Assembly: GCA_021532125.1 (NCBI GenBank)
Contig: JADYUX010000004.1
Coordinates: 112,554-176,553, forward strand
Origin: Arcanobacterium haemolyticum
Lineage (GTDB): Bacteria; Actinomycetota; Actinomycetes; Actinomycetales; Actinomycetaceae
Direction: 5' to 3'
Length of the DNA: 64,000 bases
Shown here: positions 7,723 to 16,918 of the stretch, one piece after another
Numbering within the stretch: the first letter of the stretch is position 1
Layout of the letters: the number at the start of each line of letters is the position of its first letter
The notes under the pieces: generated by a model
Databases searched by the model: none
What the model saw: the letters and a program-made list of their open reading frames with translations, nothing else
Told to the model about the DNA's origin: nothing
Position numbers and translations under genes: made by a program

Positions 7723-9582
7723 TCACTCCACCGTCACAGACTTCGCCAAGTTACGCGGCTTATCCACGTCGTAACCCTTCACCCGTGCGAGTTCACTTGC
7801 AAAAATCTGCAACGGCACAACCGTGACAAGGGGCATCATGAGAGTCGGCGTCGTGCGCGGAACCCAGAATACGATGTCAGCATAATTCGCTGCCTCCGTA
7901 TCCCCTTCTTCCGCAATCGCGATCGTCTTAGCACCACGAGCGCGCACCTCCTGAAGGTTAGACACCACCTTCGAGTGCAGCAGCGGCCTACGCGGCGTCG
8001 GCACGATAACAAACACCGGCAAATCCTGCTCCACAAGCGCAATCGGCCCATGCTTCAACTCGCCCGCCGCAAATCCCTCAGCATGAATATAGGCAAGCTC
8101 CTTGAGCTTCAAGGCACCCTCAAGCGCCACAGGGAACCCAACGTGACGCCCCAAGAAGAGCACCGACGTCGCATCCCCCATCGAACGGGCAAGCTCACGC
8201 ACATCCTCTTCATATTCGAGCACTTCCTCGATGCGCCCCGGCATCTTGCCCAGCTCATCAAGGTACGTCGCTACCTCGTCGACATACTTATTGCCACGCA
8301 ACTCCGCCAAGTACAGACCAAGAATGTAGCACGCCGTAATCTGCGCGATAAACGCCTTCGTCGACGCCACCGCAACCTCCGGCCCCGCATGCGTATACAA
8401 CACAGCATCAGACTCACGAGCAATCGTCGAACCATGCGTATTCACAATCGCAAGCACACGCGAACCCTGCTCACGCGCATGACGAATAGCCATAAGCGTG
8501 TCCATCGTCTCGCCCGACTGCGAGATCGCAACAACCAGCGTCTTCTCATTCACCACCGGGTCGCGATAGCGGAACTCATGAGCAAGCTCCACTTCCACAG
8601 GAATCCGGCACCAATGCTCAATCGCATACTTCGCCACATGACCCGCGTATGCCGCCGTTCCACACGCCACCACAATGATCTTGTCGATCGACCGCATCAC
8701 CGATTCCGGAATACGCATATCGTCGAGCTGGAGACGGCCGTCAACCGTCGTACGGCCACGCAGCGTCTCAGCCACAGCAGTCGGAGCCTCATGGATCTCC
8801 TTATCCATGAACGTGGCATAGCCACCCTTCACCGCAGCGTTAATATCCCAATCGACCTCAAAAACGTGGCCTTCATCCGGATTGCCCGCAAAATCGACAA
8901 CCTCCACCGAATCGGCGGTGATCCTCACAATACGATCCTGGCCGAGCTCCATCGCCCGCTTCGTCTGCCCCACAAACGCAGCAACATCCGAACCGAGGAA
9001 ATTCTCGCCCTCACCCAAACCGACAACAAGCGGCGAATTACGACGCGCAGCCACAATTGCACCCGGATTCTCCCGGTCAAGCGCCACTAACGTAAACGAC
9101 CCCTCAAGACGACTCGCCAAACGACACATCGCCACCAGCAAATCCCCATCCTTGGCCAGCTCAAGCGCCACATGATGCGCGGCGATCTCCGTATCCGTCT
9201 GCGACACCGGCTCAATACCATGCTCAGCCAGCTCAGCCCCAAGCTGCTGATAATTCTCAATAATTCCGTTATGGACGACAGCCACACGGCCATCCGCACT
9301 CACATGAGGATGCGCATTACGATCAGTCGGGCCACCATGCGTCGCCCACCGTGTATGCCCGATCGCGCTAATCCCCTCGGGCAACGGATCTTCCTCAAGA
9401 GCCTTCACAAGATTGTCGAGTCGGCCCGACTTCTTAGCAACATTGAGCCCCGCAGCGCCAGCAACCGCCACACCTGCCGAGTCATAGCCACGGTATTCCA
9501 AACGCGCAAGGCCCTCAAGAACAACATCAAGCGGCCTACGGCTTGCACTCTCCGGACCGATATATCCAACAATTCCACACAT
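7723..9582 (-). CDS. glmS: glutamine--fructose-6-phosphate aminotransferase (isomerising)
   Basis: Makes glucosamine-6-phosphate, first step to UDP-GlcNAc. 619 residues starting MCGIVGYIG, so Cys2 becomes the N-terminal nucleophile. Glutaminase domain (1-~240) shows GHTRWATHG, HNGIIENY and SQTDTEIAAH; then two SIS domains with CGTAAYAG, SQSGETMDT and AEGFAAGELKHGPIALV, ending DVDKPRNLAKSVTVE as the family does. glmM lies 1.5 kb away beyond coaA, so two steps of the pathway are close but not co-transcribed. No glmS ribozyme-like leader was identified. Confidence 0.97.
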   Translation of the reverse strand: MCGIVGYIGPESASRRPLDVVLEGLARLEYRGYDSAGVAVAGAAGLNVAKKSGRLDNLVKALEEDPLPEGISAIGHTRWATHGGPTDRNAHPHVSADGRVAVVHNGIIENYQQLGAELAEHGIEPVSQTDTEIAAHHVALELAKDGDLLVAMCRLASRLEGSFTLVALDRENPGAIVAARRNSPLVVGLGEGENFLGSDVAAFVGQTKRAMELGQDRIVRITADSVEVVDFAGNPDEGHVFEVDWDINAAVKGGYATFMDKEIHEAPTAVAETLRGRTTVDGRLQLDDMRIPESVMRSIDKIIVVACGTAAYAGHVAKYAIEHWCRIPVEVELAHEFRYRDPVVNEKTLVVAISQSGETMDTLMAIRHAREQGSRVLAIVNTHGSTIARESDAVLYTHAGPEVAVASTKAFIAQITACYILGLYLAELRGNKYVDEVATYLDELGKMPGRIEEVLEYEEDVRELARSMGDATSVLFLGRHVGFPVALEGALKLKELAYIHAEGFAAGELKHGPIALVEQDLPVFVIVPTPRRPLLHSKVVSNLQEVRARGAKTIAIAEEGDTEAANYADIVFWVPRTTPTLMMPLVTVVPLQIFASELARVKGYDVDKPRNLAKSVTVE

Positions 9583-9930
9583 GCGGCCAGTCTACTCACG
9601 CCCAACGACGAAGCCCCACGAGATTATTCGCGTGGCGCACACTTTCTACGAAACACCCCGTGGATAACTCCCCATCGCATCACACGCCGCCACTACTCAC
9701 CCCACCTACTTATCCCACCGCTTCCAAGGAAAAGCCACGTCACGCCCCACCTACGCCCCTCACCTACCCACACCACACACGTGGGAACTCTCACGCCGCG
9801 TGTCCGCCCCTCACCACACGCAACGACACCCCAGCCATACGACAGCCACCCCACGCCGTCCACATCGACTACCCCACACAACACCCCACCAAGAAGAAAG
9901 TAACCAAAAAGACCATTACGATTAGGAGTC
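9583..9930. other. divergent glmS/coaA intergenic region, C/A-biased
   Basis: 348 bases between divergently transcribed glmS and coaA. From about 9655 to 9900 the plus strand is very rich in C and A (CACCCC, CCACAC runs) with little G or T. A -10-like TACGAT at 9917-9922 serves coaA. No gene or stable hairpin was seen. Confidence 0.5.
9917..9922 (+). promoter_or_regulatory. -10-like hexamer upstream of coaA
   Basis: TACGAT ends 8 bases before the ATG at 9931, implying a leaderless or nearly leaderless transcript. An AGGAG also lies 2 bases before the ATG, too close for a normal ribosome binding site. Confidence 0.35.
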
Positions 9931-10872
9931 ATGGATGCGCCAGCTACCCACTCACACGTCGTCTCATTCACGCACTCCCAATGGAGCGCACTCGCGAAAC
10001 AGACGCCACTTCCGCTCTCCAACCACGACATTCGCCGACTCTCCGCACTCGGCGACCCCATCGACCTCTCCGAAGCTGACGCCATCTACCGCCCGCTCTC
10101 GGCACTCCTCGAAATGTACACAGCCGAAGTCGGACGCCTCCACGCAGCCACCTCACACTTCCTCGGCCTCAAAGAAGAGCGCACCCCCTTCGTCATCGGC
10201 ATCGCCGGCTCCGTCGCAGTCGGCAAATCAACCACCGCACGCCTCCTCCGCGAACTCCTCAGCCGCTGGCCCGCAACCCCCAAAGTCGACCTCGTCACCA
10301 CCGACGGATTCCTCTACCCCAACGCCGAACTCGCACGCCGAGGCCTCGAACTACGCAAAGGATTCCCCGAATCCTACAACCGCAGCGCCCTCATCCAATT
10401 CCTCAAAGACGTCAAATCCGGCGTCTCCCACGTCACCGCCCCCGTCTACGACCACCTCACCTACGACATCATCCCCGGCAAACACCTCGAAGTGAACCAT
10501 CCGGACATCCTCATCATCGAAGGACTCAACGTCCTCCAACCCCCACGCATGAACGCCAAAGAGCGCATCGCAGTCTCCGACTTCTTCGACGTCTCCATCT
10601 ACGTCGATGCCGACGAAACAGACATCCGCCGCTGGTACGTCGAACGCATCATGCGCCTGCGCGACGTCGCCTTCAACCAGCCCGAATCCTACTTCCACCA
10701 GTTCAGCCACATGCCGGAAAAGGAACTCATCGACCGCACACTCGGCATCTGGGACTCCATCAATCGCCCCAACCTCCTCGACAACATCGAGCCGACGAAA
10801 CCCCGGGCCGACATCGTCATCCGCAAAGGCCCCAACCACATCGTCGAAGAAGTACTTCTGCGCAAGCTCTAA
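9931..10872 (+). CDS. coaA: type I pantothenate kinase
   Basis: First committed step of coenzyme A synthesis. 313 residues; P-loop GIAGSVAVGKSTTA (near residue 92), then VTTDGFLYPN, SYDxxx-equivalent FPESYNRSALIQFL, PVYDHLTYDI and EGLNVLQPP, and RIMRLRDVAF with the tail SINRPNLLDNI, all CoaA signatures. A single gene flanked by divergent glmS and convergent glmM. Its third positions are almost all C, the most C-biased gene in the window. Confidence 0.95.
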   Translation: MDAPATHSHVVSFTHSQWSALAKQTPLPLSNHDIRRLSALGDPIDLSEADAIYRPLSALLEMYTAEVGRLHAATSHFLGLKEERTPFVIGIAGSVAVGKSTTARLLRELLSRWPATPKVDLVTTDGFLYPNAELARRGLELRKGFPESYNRSALIQFLKDVKSGVSHVTAPVYDHLTYDIIPGKHLEVNHPDILIIEGLNVLQPPRMNAKERIAVSDFFDVSIYVDADETDIRRWYVERIMRLRDVAFNQPESYFHQFSHMPEKELIDRTLGIWDSINRPNLLDNIEPTKPRADIVIRKGPNHIVEEVLLRKL

Positions 10873-10959
10873 AGCAGACACGGCGGTCATCCGGCACGAA
10901 CAAGCAAACACAGGCTTCGTCGCCCCGTATGCCTGTCGCCCCACAAACTTCGTCGCCCC

Positions 10960-11010
10960 AAACGATCAAGGGGCGCCGTCCCACAAACGATCAGGGGCGC
11001 CGTCCCACAA
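10960..11010. repeat. imperfect tandem repeat (two ~26-base units, period 25)
   Basis: Two copies at 10960-10986 and 10985-11010 share AAACGATCA, then GGGGCGCCGTCCCACAA; they differ by one extra A. The second copy supplies the left arm of the coaA/glmM terminator hairpin, so this looks like a duplicated terminator arm. Confidence 0.7.
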
Positions 11011-11027
11011 CAGAACGACGCCCCTGA
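10991..11027. terminator. bidirectional hairpin between convergent coaA and glmM
   Basis: TCAGGGGCG (10991-10999) pairs perfectly with CGCCCCTGA (11019-11027), with an inner CGT/ACG extension. Lies in the 167-base gap between convergent genes. U-tract is poor on either strand. Confidence 0.55.
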
Positions 11028-11039
11028 GCAGGTCCATCA

Positions 11040-12392
11040 CTACGCGTTCAAAGCAAGCTCCGCAGCAACAACATCGGCAAGACCACCCGCTACGGCGTCC
11101 GCCTCATCCTGCGTCGCAGCCTCCACCATCACACGCACAAGCGGCTCGGTGCCAGAAGGACGGAGAAGCACACGCCCCGTCTCCCCCAGACGCTCCTCAG
11201 CCTGAGCAATTGCCTCCTGAAGCGGAGCACAACCCGCCACCTTGTTCTTATCCACATTCGGCACATTGATAAGCGTCTGCGGCAAGCGCTGAACCACCGA
11301 CGCCAGCTCAGCAAGCGACTTACCCGAACGAGCAACTTCCTGACTCACAAGCAAAGCCGTGAGCGTACCGTCACCCGTCGTCGCGTGGTCAAGAGCAATA
11401 ACATGCCCAGACTGCTCACCGCCGAGCACATAGCCACCCTCACGCATAGCCTCAAGCACGTAACGATCGCCCACGGCAGTCTGCACAGTCTCAATACCCG
11501 CATCACGCATCGCGAGAAGCAAACCAAGATTCGACATCACCGTGACAACCAGCGTGTTCTTCGCAAGCTTGCCGTCTTTCTTCATTGCCAGTGCCAGCAG
11601 GCCCATAATCTGGTCGCCGTCGACCATGTTGCCCTCAGCATCCACAGCGAGGCAACGGTCAGCATCACCGTCGAAAGCCATGCCGAAATCAGCACCCACA
11701 TTCACGACAGTCGCCTGAAGCGTCTCAGGATGAGTCGAGCCACAATTGTCGTTGATGTTGTACCCATCCGGCGACGCATTAATCACGATCACCTCAGCAC
11801 CTGCCGCACGCAAAGCCTCCGGCGCCACCGCCGACGTAGCACCATTTGCGCAATCAACGACGATCTTGAGGCCGTCAAGCCTCGTGTCAATCGCTGACAC
11901 CAAATGATCGATATACGCAGCATCAGCCGTAGCAGTCGAATCGCTCACGCGCCCCACGCCGTCACCCGTCGGGCGCGACCACGGCTCACGCAACAACGCC
12001 TCAATCTCATCCTCTAACGCATCCTCAAGCTTGTAGCCCCCACGCGCAAAGAACTTAATCCCGTTATCCGGCATCGGATTATGCGACGCTGAAATAACAA
12101 CGCCCAAGTCCACATCGTCATTCGTCGTCAAGAATGCCAAACCAGGCGTAGGCAGCACATTGACATGCTCAACATCGACACCTGCGCTTGCAAGGCCCGC
12201 AGCCATAGCCTGCGCAAGAAGCTCACCGGACACACGAGTATCCCGGGCAATGATCGCCTTAGGACGACGATCACTTGGCGTGGACTTCGTGAGGACGCGC
12301 GCAGCGGCCTCACCGAGCGAAAGCGCAAGGCTCGCCGTAATTTCACGATTTGCTAGGCCTCGAACGCCATCTGTTCCGAAAAGACGCGACAC
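11040..12392 (-). CDS. glmM: phosphoglucosamine mutase
   Basis: Interconverts glucosamine-6-P and glucosamine-1-P for UDP-GlcNAc. GTG at 12392 is chosen: it gives the standard start [11 protein letters not shown] and has GGAGGG just upstream; the frame runs 12 codons further without similarity. 450 residues with phosphoserine loop [16 protein letters not shown], metal loop [10 protein letters not shown], sugar loop [13 protein letters not shown] and phosphate loop [14 protein letters not shown]. Follows rpsI on the same strand, but a strong terminator (12621-12654) separates them. Confidence 0.95.
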   Translation of the reverse strand: MSRLFGTDGVRGLANREITASLALSLGEAAARVLTKSTPSDRRPKAIIARDTRVSGELLAQAMAAGLASAGVDVEHVNVLPTPGLAFLTTNDDVDLGVVISASHNPMPDNGIKFFARGGYKLEDALEDEIEALLREPWSRPTGDGVGRVSDSTATADAAYIDHLVSAIDTRLDGLKIVVDCANGATSAVAPEALRAAGAEVIVINASPDGYNINDNCGSTHPETLQATVVNVGADFGMAFDGDADRCLAVDAEGNMVDGDQIMGLLALAMKKDGKLAKNTLVVTVMSNLGLLLAMRDAGIETVQTAVGDRYVLEAMREGGYVLGGEQSGHVIALDHATTGDGTLTALLVSQEVARSGKSLAELASVVQRLPQTLINVPNVDKNKVAGCAPLQEAIAQAEERLGETGRVLLRPSGTEPLVRVMVEAATQDEADAVAGGLADVVAAELALNA

Positions 12393-12620
12393 GTTCCCTC
12401 CACAATCACAGCGTGCACACACACGCAATAGTCAGTAGCAATGGGCGTCAAGCCCCTCGTTCAACAATACTCCCCCGAGCATAGAGCACTGGGCGAACGC
12501 GCGTGGCTAGCACGGGCCGACACGATACAGAGGCACCAAACGCCGGGGCAGGTTGCACCGGCATGCACTCCCTGCACGCCAGCGCACGAGCCGTCAGAAG
12601 CTCGAACGCCATCCGGGTAT

Positions 12621-12654
12621 AAAAAACGAGGGGCAGCCGGAGCTGCCCCTCGTT
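12621..12654 (-). terminator. Rho-independent terminator after rpsI
   Basis: Perfect 13-base stem AACGAGGGGCAGC / GCTGCCCCTCGTT (12625-12654) with a 4-base loop, followed on the minus strand by TTTTTTATA. Ends the truA-rplM-rpsI unit. Confidence 0.9.
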
Positions 12655-12667
12655 GAAGCTGAAAAAA

Positions 12668-13153
12668 TCAGCGCTTCGAGAACTGCGAAGCCTTGCGGGC
12701 CTTCTTGAGACCAGCCTTCTTGCGCTCAACAGCGCGGGCGTCGCGAGTAAGGAAGCCTGCCTTCTTCAGAGCCGGGCGGTTGGCTTCGCGGTCGATCTCG
12801 TTGAGAGCGCGCGAAATACCAAGACGCAGGGCGCCAGCCTGACCGGAGATGCCGCCACCGGAAATACGGGCGACAACGTCGAAGCGGCCTTCGAGGTCAA
12901 GCAGAGCGAACGGCGAGTTCACGAGCTGCTGGTGCAGCTTGTTGGGGAAGTAATCCTCGAGCGTGCGCCCGTTGAGCTTCCACTCACCAGTTCCTGGGAT
13001 GAGTCGGACGCGGGCAACGGCTTCCTTGCGGCGGCCGAGACCTGCGCCTGGGGCGGTCAGGGATGCGCCCTGGCCGGTGCGGGGAGCTTCGCTCTCCGTG
13101 GTGTAGGAGCCGGAGAACTCCTCCAGCTCGGTATCGATGGTTGTTTCAGCCAT
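12668..13153 (-). CDS. rpsI: 30S ribosomal protein S9
   Basis: S9 contacts P-site tRNA with its basic tail. 161 residues; core starts at [17 protein letters not shown] (near residue 40) and ends in the usual [17 protein letters not shown]. About 35 extra, acidic/Ser-Thr-rich residues precede the core (usual length about 130), common in Actinobacteria. Lies 24 bases after rplM, before the terminator at 12621. Confidence 0.96.
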   Translation of the reverse strand: MAETTIDTELEEFSGSYTTESEAPRTGQGASLTAPGAGLGRRKEAVARVRLIPGTGEWKLNGRTLEDYFPNKLHQQLVNSPFALLDLEGRFDVVARISGGGISGQAGALRLGISRALNEIDREANRPALKKAGFLTRDARAVERKKAGLKKARKASQFSKR

Positions 13154-13177
13154 GAGTTAGATTCCTGTTCCGGATGC

Positions 13178-13657
13178 TCACTGAGCAATCTTCTTGAGCT
13201 CGAACAGCTCGGGCTGCTGTGCCTTGTGCGGGTGCTCGGCACCGGCATAGACCTTGAGCTTTGTGATCTGCTTGCGGCCAAGGGAGTTCTTCGGGAGCAT
13301 TCCCGCAACTGCCTTCTCAATGGCCCGCTCGGGATGCGTTGCGAGCAGCTCAGTGTAGCTGGTGGCCTTCAAGCCGCCCGGGTAACCGGAGTGGTGGTAA
13401 GCGTTCTTCTGTTCACGCTTGCTACCGGTCAGTGCAACCTTTTCTGCGTTGATGACGATGACGAAATCGCCACCGTCAGCGTTCGGTGCAAAGGACGGCT
13501 TATGCTTCCCACGGAGCAGGGTGGCAACCTGGGCTGCCAGTCGGCCAAGGACGACATCGGTGGCATCGATGAGATACCACTTGGGCTCGACGTCGCCGGG
13601 CTTCGGTGAATACGTGCGCACGGGCGTAGCCTTCGTTTCTCGTTTTGACGCCACCAT
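13178..13657 (-). CDS. rplM: 50S ribosomal protein L13
   Basis: Early-assembly 50S protein. The frame opens at 13756, but the family core begins [19 protein letters not shown]; the ATG at 13657 ([12 protein letters not shown]) gives 159 residues, close to the usual 147, and is taken as start. Conserved blocks: [40 protein letters not shown] and [12 protein letters not shown]. Pairs with rpsI downstream as in nearly all bacteria. Confidence 0.93.
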   Translation of the reverse strand: MVASKRETKATPVRTYSPKPGDVEPKWYLIDATDVVLGRLAAQVATLLRGKHKPSFAPNADGGDFVIVINAEKVALTGSKREQKNAYHHSGYPGGLKATSYTELLATHPERAIEKAVAGMLPKNSLGRKQITKLKVYAGAEHPHKAQQPELFELKKIAQ

Positions 13658-13958
13658 TGAGAAGCTTGTGGCGTCGGGAAAATGGTCAAATAATGCTGGA
13701 TGCTGTTGCCGCGAGTGGGAAAGCGCTATGCAAACAGCATGCACAACATCTACCAATGGTACTGGCGGGCGTGCATGTGGTCAAAGAAGTTTGGGGGTTG
13801 TGAGGGACTACACGCGTCTGGGCTTCGCTCGTTCTCTCCGCTCGCCAGCCGATGCCTCACTAGCCTGTCCAACCGGAACCTCACTAGCCTGCCCAGCCGA
13901 CGCCTCGCCACAACGTCGTCCCACTGCCGTACTCTCACCAGCTCCATCGATTCGCTGC
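13658..13958. other. truA-rplM intergenic region with short imperfect repeats
   Basis: 301 bases. Between about 13842 and 13915 a unit close to AGCCTGCCCAGCCGACGCCT recurs two to three times (CCTCACTAGCCTG appears twice). No gene with family similarity. The rplM promoter should lie here but no clear hexamers were found. Confidence 0.45.
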
Positions 13959-14840
13959 TCAGTCGCACCCACACTCACGTACTGCCCGCGTCTCGCGTGC
14001 TCGTGCGCCAAGGAGTTCGTCGTCGGGATAGAACACCCGTTCCAGAGTAAGCGGGTGCGGCGCTGCCACAACTACTTGTCCGTTGCGGGAGCGTTCAGCC
14101 AGGCGCCGCGCGGGCCATTCTTCGTCGCGGCTCCCCTCGCCAACCTTGATGAGCGTACCGACGAGCGTTCGCACCATTGAGTGACAGAAGGCATCGGCTT
14201 GCGCTGTAACTTCGATGAGTTCTTCACGACGAACGACGTTCAAACGTTGGAGGGTGCGAATAGTCGTCGCCCCGTCACGTGGCTTGCAGTACGACAGGAA
14301 GTCGTGTTCGCCAAGGAGTGGCTCTGCCGCCCTGTTCATCGCGTCAACGTCCAAGCGTTCCGGGAGCCACAGCACATCCCGGCGGCGAAGCGGATCGTAT
14401 GCGGCTCGGTCGTCGCACATGCGGTATGTGTACGAGCGGGCGAGTGCCGAAAATCGTGCATCAAAGCCCTCAGGCGCACGCGACACCCGATACACGACGA
14501 TGTCCGCGCTCCCTTTCGGACCGCCAGATCCACGCGCCAGAATTCCGGCAAGCCGCGAGACCATTGACTCCTCTGGGCTTCGATCCGAGCGCCCGCGAGC
14601 ACGGTCCAACGCCGTCTCACTCACGTCGAGATGAACGACCTGCCCTCGGGCGTGTACTCCGGCATCTGTCCGTCCGGCAACGGTGAGCGTCACAGGTTCG
14701 CGCAGGAGCGTTTCAAGCGCTTGTGTGAGCACTCCCTCGACTGTTCGCAGGCCTGGTTGGGCTGCCCAACCGTGAAATTCCGTACCGTCGTAGGCTAGAT
14801 CAATACGTAGGCGCGTCTTTTGCGATACCGTCGAGTCCAT
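13959..14840 (-). CDS. truA: tRNA pseudouridine(38-40) synthase
   Basis: Modifies uridines 38-40 in the tRNA anticodon arm. The ATG at 14840 gives 293 residues starting MDSTVSQKTRLRIDLAYDGT; the frame extends upstream antisense to the neighbour and is ignored. Catalytic aspartate in AGRTDAGVHARGQVVHLD; also FDARFSALARSYTYR and FCHSMVRTLVGTL, family marks. Its start codon overlaps that of the divergent ROK kinase inside CATG (14838-14841). truA-rplM-rpsI order is typical of Actinobacteria. Confidence 0.95.
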   Translation of the reverse strand: MDSTVSQKTRLRIDLAYDGTEFHGWAAQPGLRTVEGVLTQALETLLREPVTLTVAGRTDAGVHARGQVVHLDVSETALDRARGRSDRSPEESMVSRLAGILARGSGGPKGSADIVVYRVSRAPEGFDARFSALARSYTYRMCDDRAAYDPLRRRDVLWLPERLDVDAMNRAAEPLLGEHDFLSYCKPRDGATTIRTLQRLNVVRREELIEVTAQADAFCHSMVRTLVGTLIKVGEGSRDEEWPARRLAERSRNGQVVVAAPHPLTLERVFYPDDELLGARARETRAVRECGCD

Positions 14841-15681
14841 GAACGCAGTTTCCCACAGCCAGAGTGACTCCCCCAAGCCCGGATTGCGCACCCTCGCCGT
14901 CGATTGCGGCGGCGGCGGAATTAAAACAAGCCTGTTGGATGCGGGCGGTTTCCAGATCGGATCGCCGCGCCGCACGGCCTTGCGCTACCCACTCTCGCCT
15001 GAGGATCTGCTCAACATCGTCGCCTCGCATGCCGACGATCTTGGCGACTTCGACCGGATCACCCTCGGCATGCCGGGGATGATCCGCCACGGAATCGTCG
15101 TCTATACACCGCATTACATCCGTAAGTCTGGGCCGCATACGAAGATCGCCCCCGAACTTGAAGAAGCCTGGGATCACCTCGATATCCAAAGCGAGCTTCG
15201 CACACGCTTCGGCGTGCCAGCGCTCGTCTTGAACGATGCCGAGGTCGCCGCTGCGGGTGTCGTTTCCGGCAACGGTGTAGAGCTTGTCATCACCCTCGGG
15301 ACTGGGCTCGGCAACGCGCTACTCGACCAGGGTCGGCTCACTCCTCACCTGGAGATGTCACACGCACCGTTGCGCTGGGGTCTCACCTACGACGATTACA
15401 TTGGCGAGGCCGAGCGCATCCGGCTCGGTGATTCGGCATGGTCGCGTCGAGTGGCAAAAGCAATCGACACTCTCTGGCCCGTGTTCCGCTGGGATCGGCT
15501 CTATGTTGGTGGCGGGAATGCCGCCCGCATCAAGCCTTTTGTTCGCGAGAAACTCGGCTCAAATGTCATCTTCATTCCGAATGCCGCGGGTATGAATGGT
15601 GGCGTGCGTGCGTGGTCGATGGTGGGCGCAGATACTCTCGAAGTCCGCGAAACCGAACCCCAGTGGGATTTCCCAGACTGA
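14839..15681 (+). CDS. ROK-family sugar kinase, polyphosphate glucokinase-like
   Basis: Predicted cytoplasmic glucokinase of the ROK superfamily, probably using polyphosphate and/or ATP. 280 residues: phosphate loop LAVDCGGGGIKTSLLD (near residue 20), then TLGMPGMIRHGIV, catalytic region LNDAEVAAAGV and second phosphate loop VITLGTGLGNALL. The zinc motif of typical ROK repressors/kinases (CGxxGC) is absent, as in actinobacterial PpgK, and length suits PpgK (about 250-280). The substrate is inferred from family only. Confidence 0.75.
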   Translation: MNAVSHSQSDSPKPGLRTLAVDCGGGGIKTSLLDAGGFQIGSPRRTALRYPLSPEDLLNIVASHADDLGDFDRITLGMPGMIRHGIVVYTPHYIRKSGPHTKIAPELEEAWDHLDIQSELRTRFGVPALVLNDAEVAAAGVVSGNGVELVITLGTGLGNALLDQGRLTPHLEMSHAPLRWGLTYDDYIGEAERIRLGDSAWSRRVAKAIDTLWPVFRWDRLYVGGGNAARIKPFVREKLGSNVIFIPNAAGMNGGVRAWSMVGADTLEVRETEPQWDFPD

Positions 15682-15829
15682 CGGCTCCACCGACGATTTC
15701 CTTCATGCCTCACCGGCAATTTCCTTCATTCACGTGGAGCCATAGCGATTACACTCGGTCTGCCCCTCAGGCTCCGTTGCATTCTCTCCCAGCTTCAACG
15801 CAGCCTCAGTCTCAGCCATACCCTCATCC

Positions 15830-16918
15830 TCAGCCACGATGCAAGACGAGCACCGGGTCTCGGTAAGCTGAGTAGAGCGCTGGAGGCAGCGACGCGATCC
15901 CGGCCACGAGCACGGCAAGCACGATAACTGCGCCAGTGAACGCCCAATCCGGACTCGCGCCTGACCGCGACACCACGACCATCCCCACAACAGCACCTAC
16001 CGCGCCTCCGCATATCGCTGGCAGGAGTGTTGAAGCGACCACAAGCCCCGTTACCAAATCACGCGACGCTCCAAGCACTCGTCGTCGACCTAAATCGACC
16101 GCGTGTGAAATCACTCCAGCAAAAACCGTTGAGGCGATAAGCAGCCCGCCAAGCGCGAGTATTGCAACCAATAGAGAAGCCGAATAGTCGCCGAATTGTT
16201 CGCGAATTGAGGCGGACAGCGCTCGCACGTCTTCGGGCATCTCAATAAGGGCGGTGTCGAAGGGCGGCTGTGCGACAATCTGCCCGACTCGCCCGTGAAG
16301 CCGGTGAGCAGCCTCAATTGACACCCCGAGTGCGTAGATTCGATCAACTGTGTCGGCATCGCTCACTAGGAGCCCGGCCTCGTCGACCTTTGGGAAAAGA
16401 CCAGTCGACGAAAATGCGCCAACCACCGGATATTCGCGCCCTGCTCGGTCTATCAGAAAACCAAACGAGGAGTCCAACCCAGCACGCTTCGCAAGCGCGC
16501 CCGGAAGCAAAGCCTCCCCGGGTTCGGGCAGTCGCCCAGATTCCAAGCGGATAGCGGCTCCCCAATCTCCAGCATAGGAACGCAGCGGCACCGGATCTCC
16601 ACCGGCACCGATCGCTCCGTTATAGGCGTCTTGTGCACTGCCAACGCCGATCACGTGGGCGGCATCGTCAAATGCCGCGATTGCGCCGACGAATCTTCTG
16701 TCGAGCGGCGGGGTTTGTTGGCCGCGTACGAGGGTGAGCGTCCGTGCGCGTGGGGCTTCAAGTTCTGCGTCGATCTTGTGGGAAGCGATCGTTGTGCGCC
16801 CCAGGGTGAGCACCGTAACGAGGCACATTGCGGCCGTGAGAACGACGACGATGCCCGTGCTCACTTTCTGCGAGAGAACCGTTTTCGCCGTCTCCTTGGC
16901 GAATTCCGACGCTCTCAT
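15830..16918 (-). CDS. FtsX-like ABC transporter permease of the accessory cassette
   Basis: 362 residues from ATG 16918, which overlaps the stop of the ATPase gene (ATGA); a longer frame to 16963 is not needed. One helix at ~17-40, a large extracellular segment (~45-225, with RLPEPGEALLPGALA, typical of MacB-type periplasmic domains), then three helices at ~240-265, ~285-312 and ~325-348: MacB/FtsX topology. Type VII ABC systems of this kind transmit conformational change across the membrane or expel peptides rather than import nutrients. It is the last gene of the cassette beginning at 20657. Confidence 0.8.
   Translation of the reverse strand: MRASEFAKETAKTVLSQKVSTGIVVVLTAAMCLVTVLTLGRTTIASHKIDAELEAPRARTLTLVRGQQTPPLDRRFVGAIAAFDDAAHVIGVGSAQDAYNGAIGAGGDPVPLRSYAGDWGAAIRLESGRLPEPGEALLPGALAKRAGLDSSFGFLIDRAGREYPVVGAFSSTGLFPKVDEAGLLVSDADTVDRIYALGVSIEAAHRLHGRVGQIVAQPPFDTALIEMPEDVRALSASIREQFGDYSASLLVAILALGGLLIASTVFAGVISHAVDLGRRRVLGASRDLVTGLVVASTLLPAICGGAVGAVVGMVVVSRSGASPDWAFTGAVIVLAVLVAGIASLPPALYSAYRDPVLVLHRG

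Noticed and set aside
7975..9090. 371-residue plus-strand frame antisense to glmS
   Set aside because: Low-complexity His/Arg-rich translation, entirely inside a certain gene.
13808..14071. minus-strand frame with Ala-Gly-Gln-Ala-Ser-Glu repeats
   Set aside because: Overlaps the truA 3' end in another phase; the repeat is explained by the tandem nucleotide units in the spacer.
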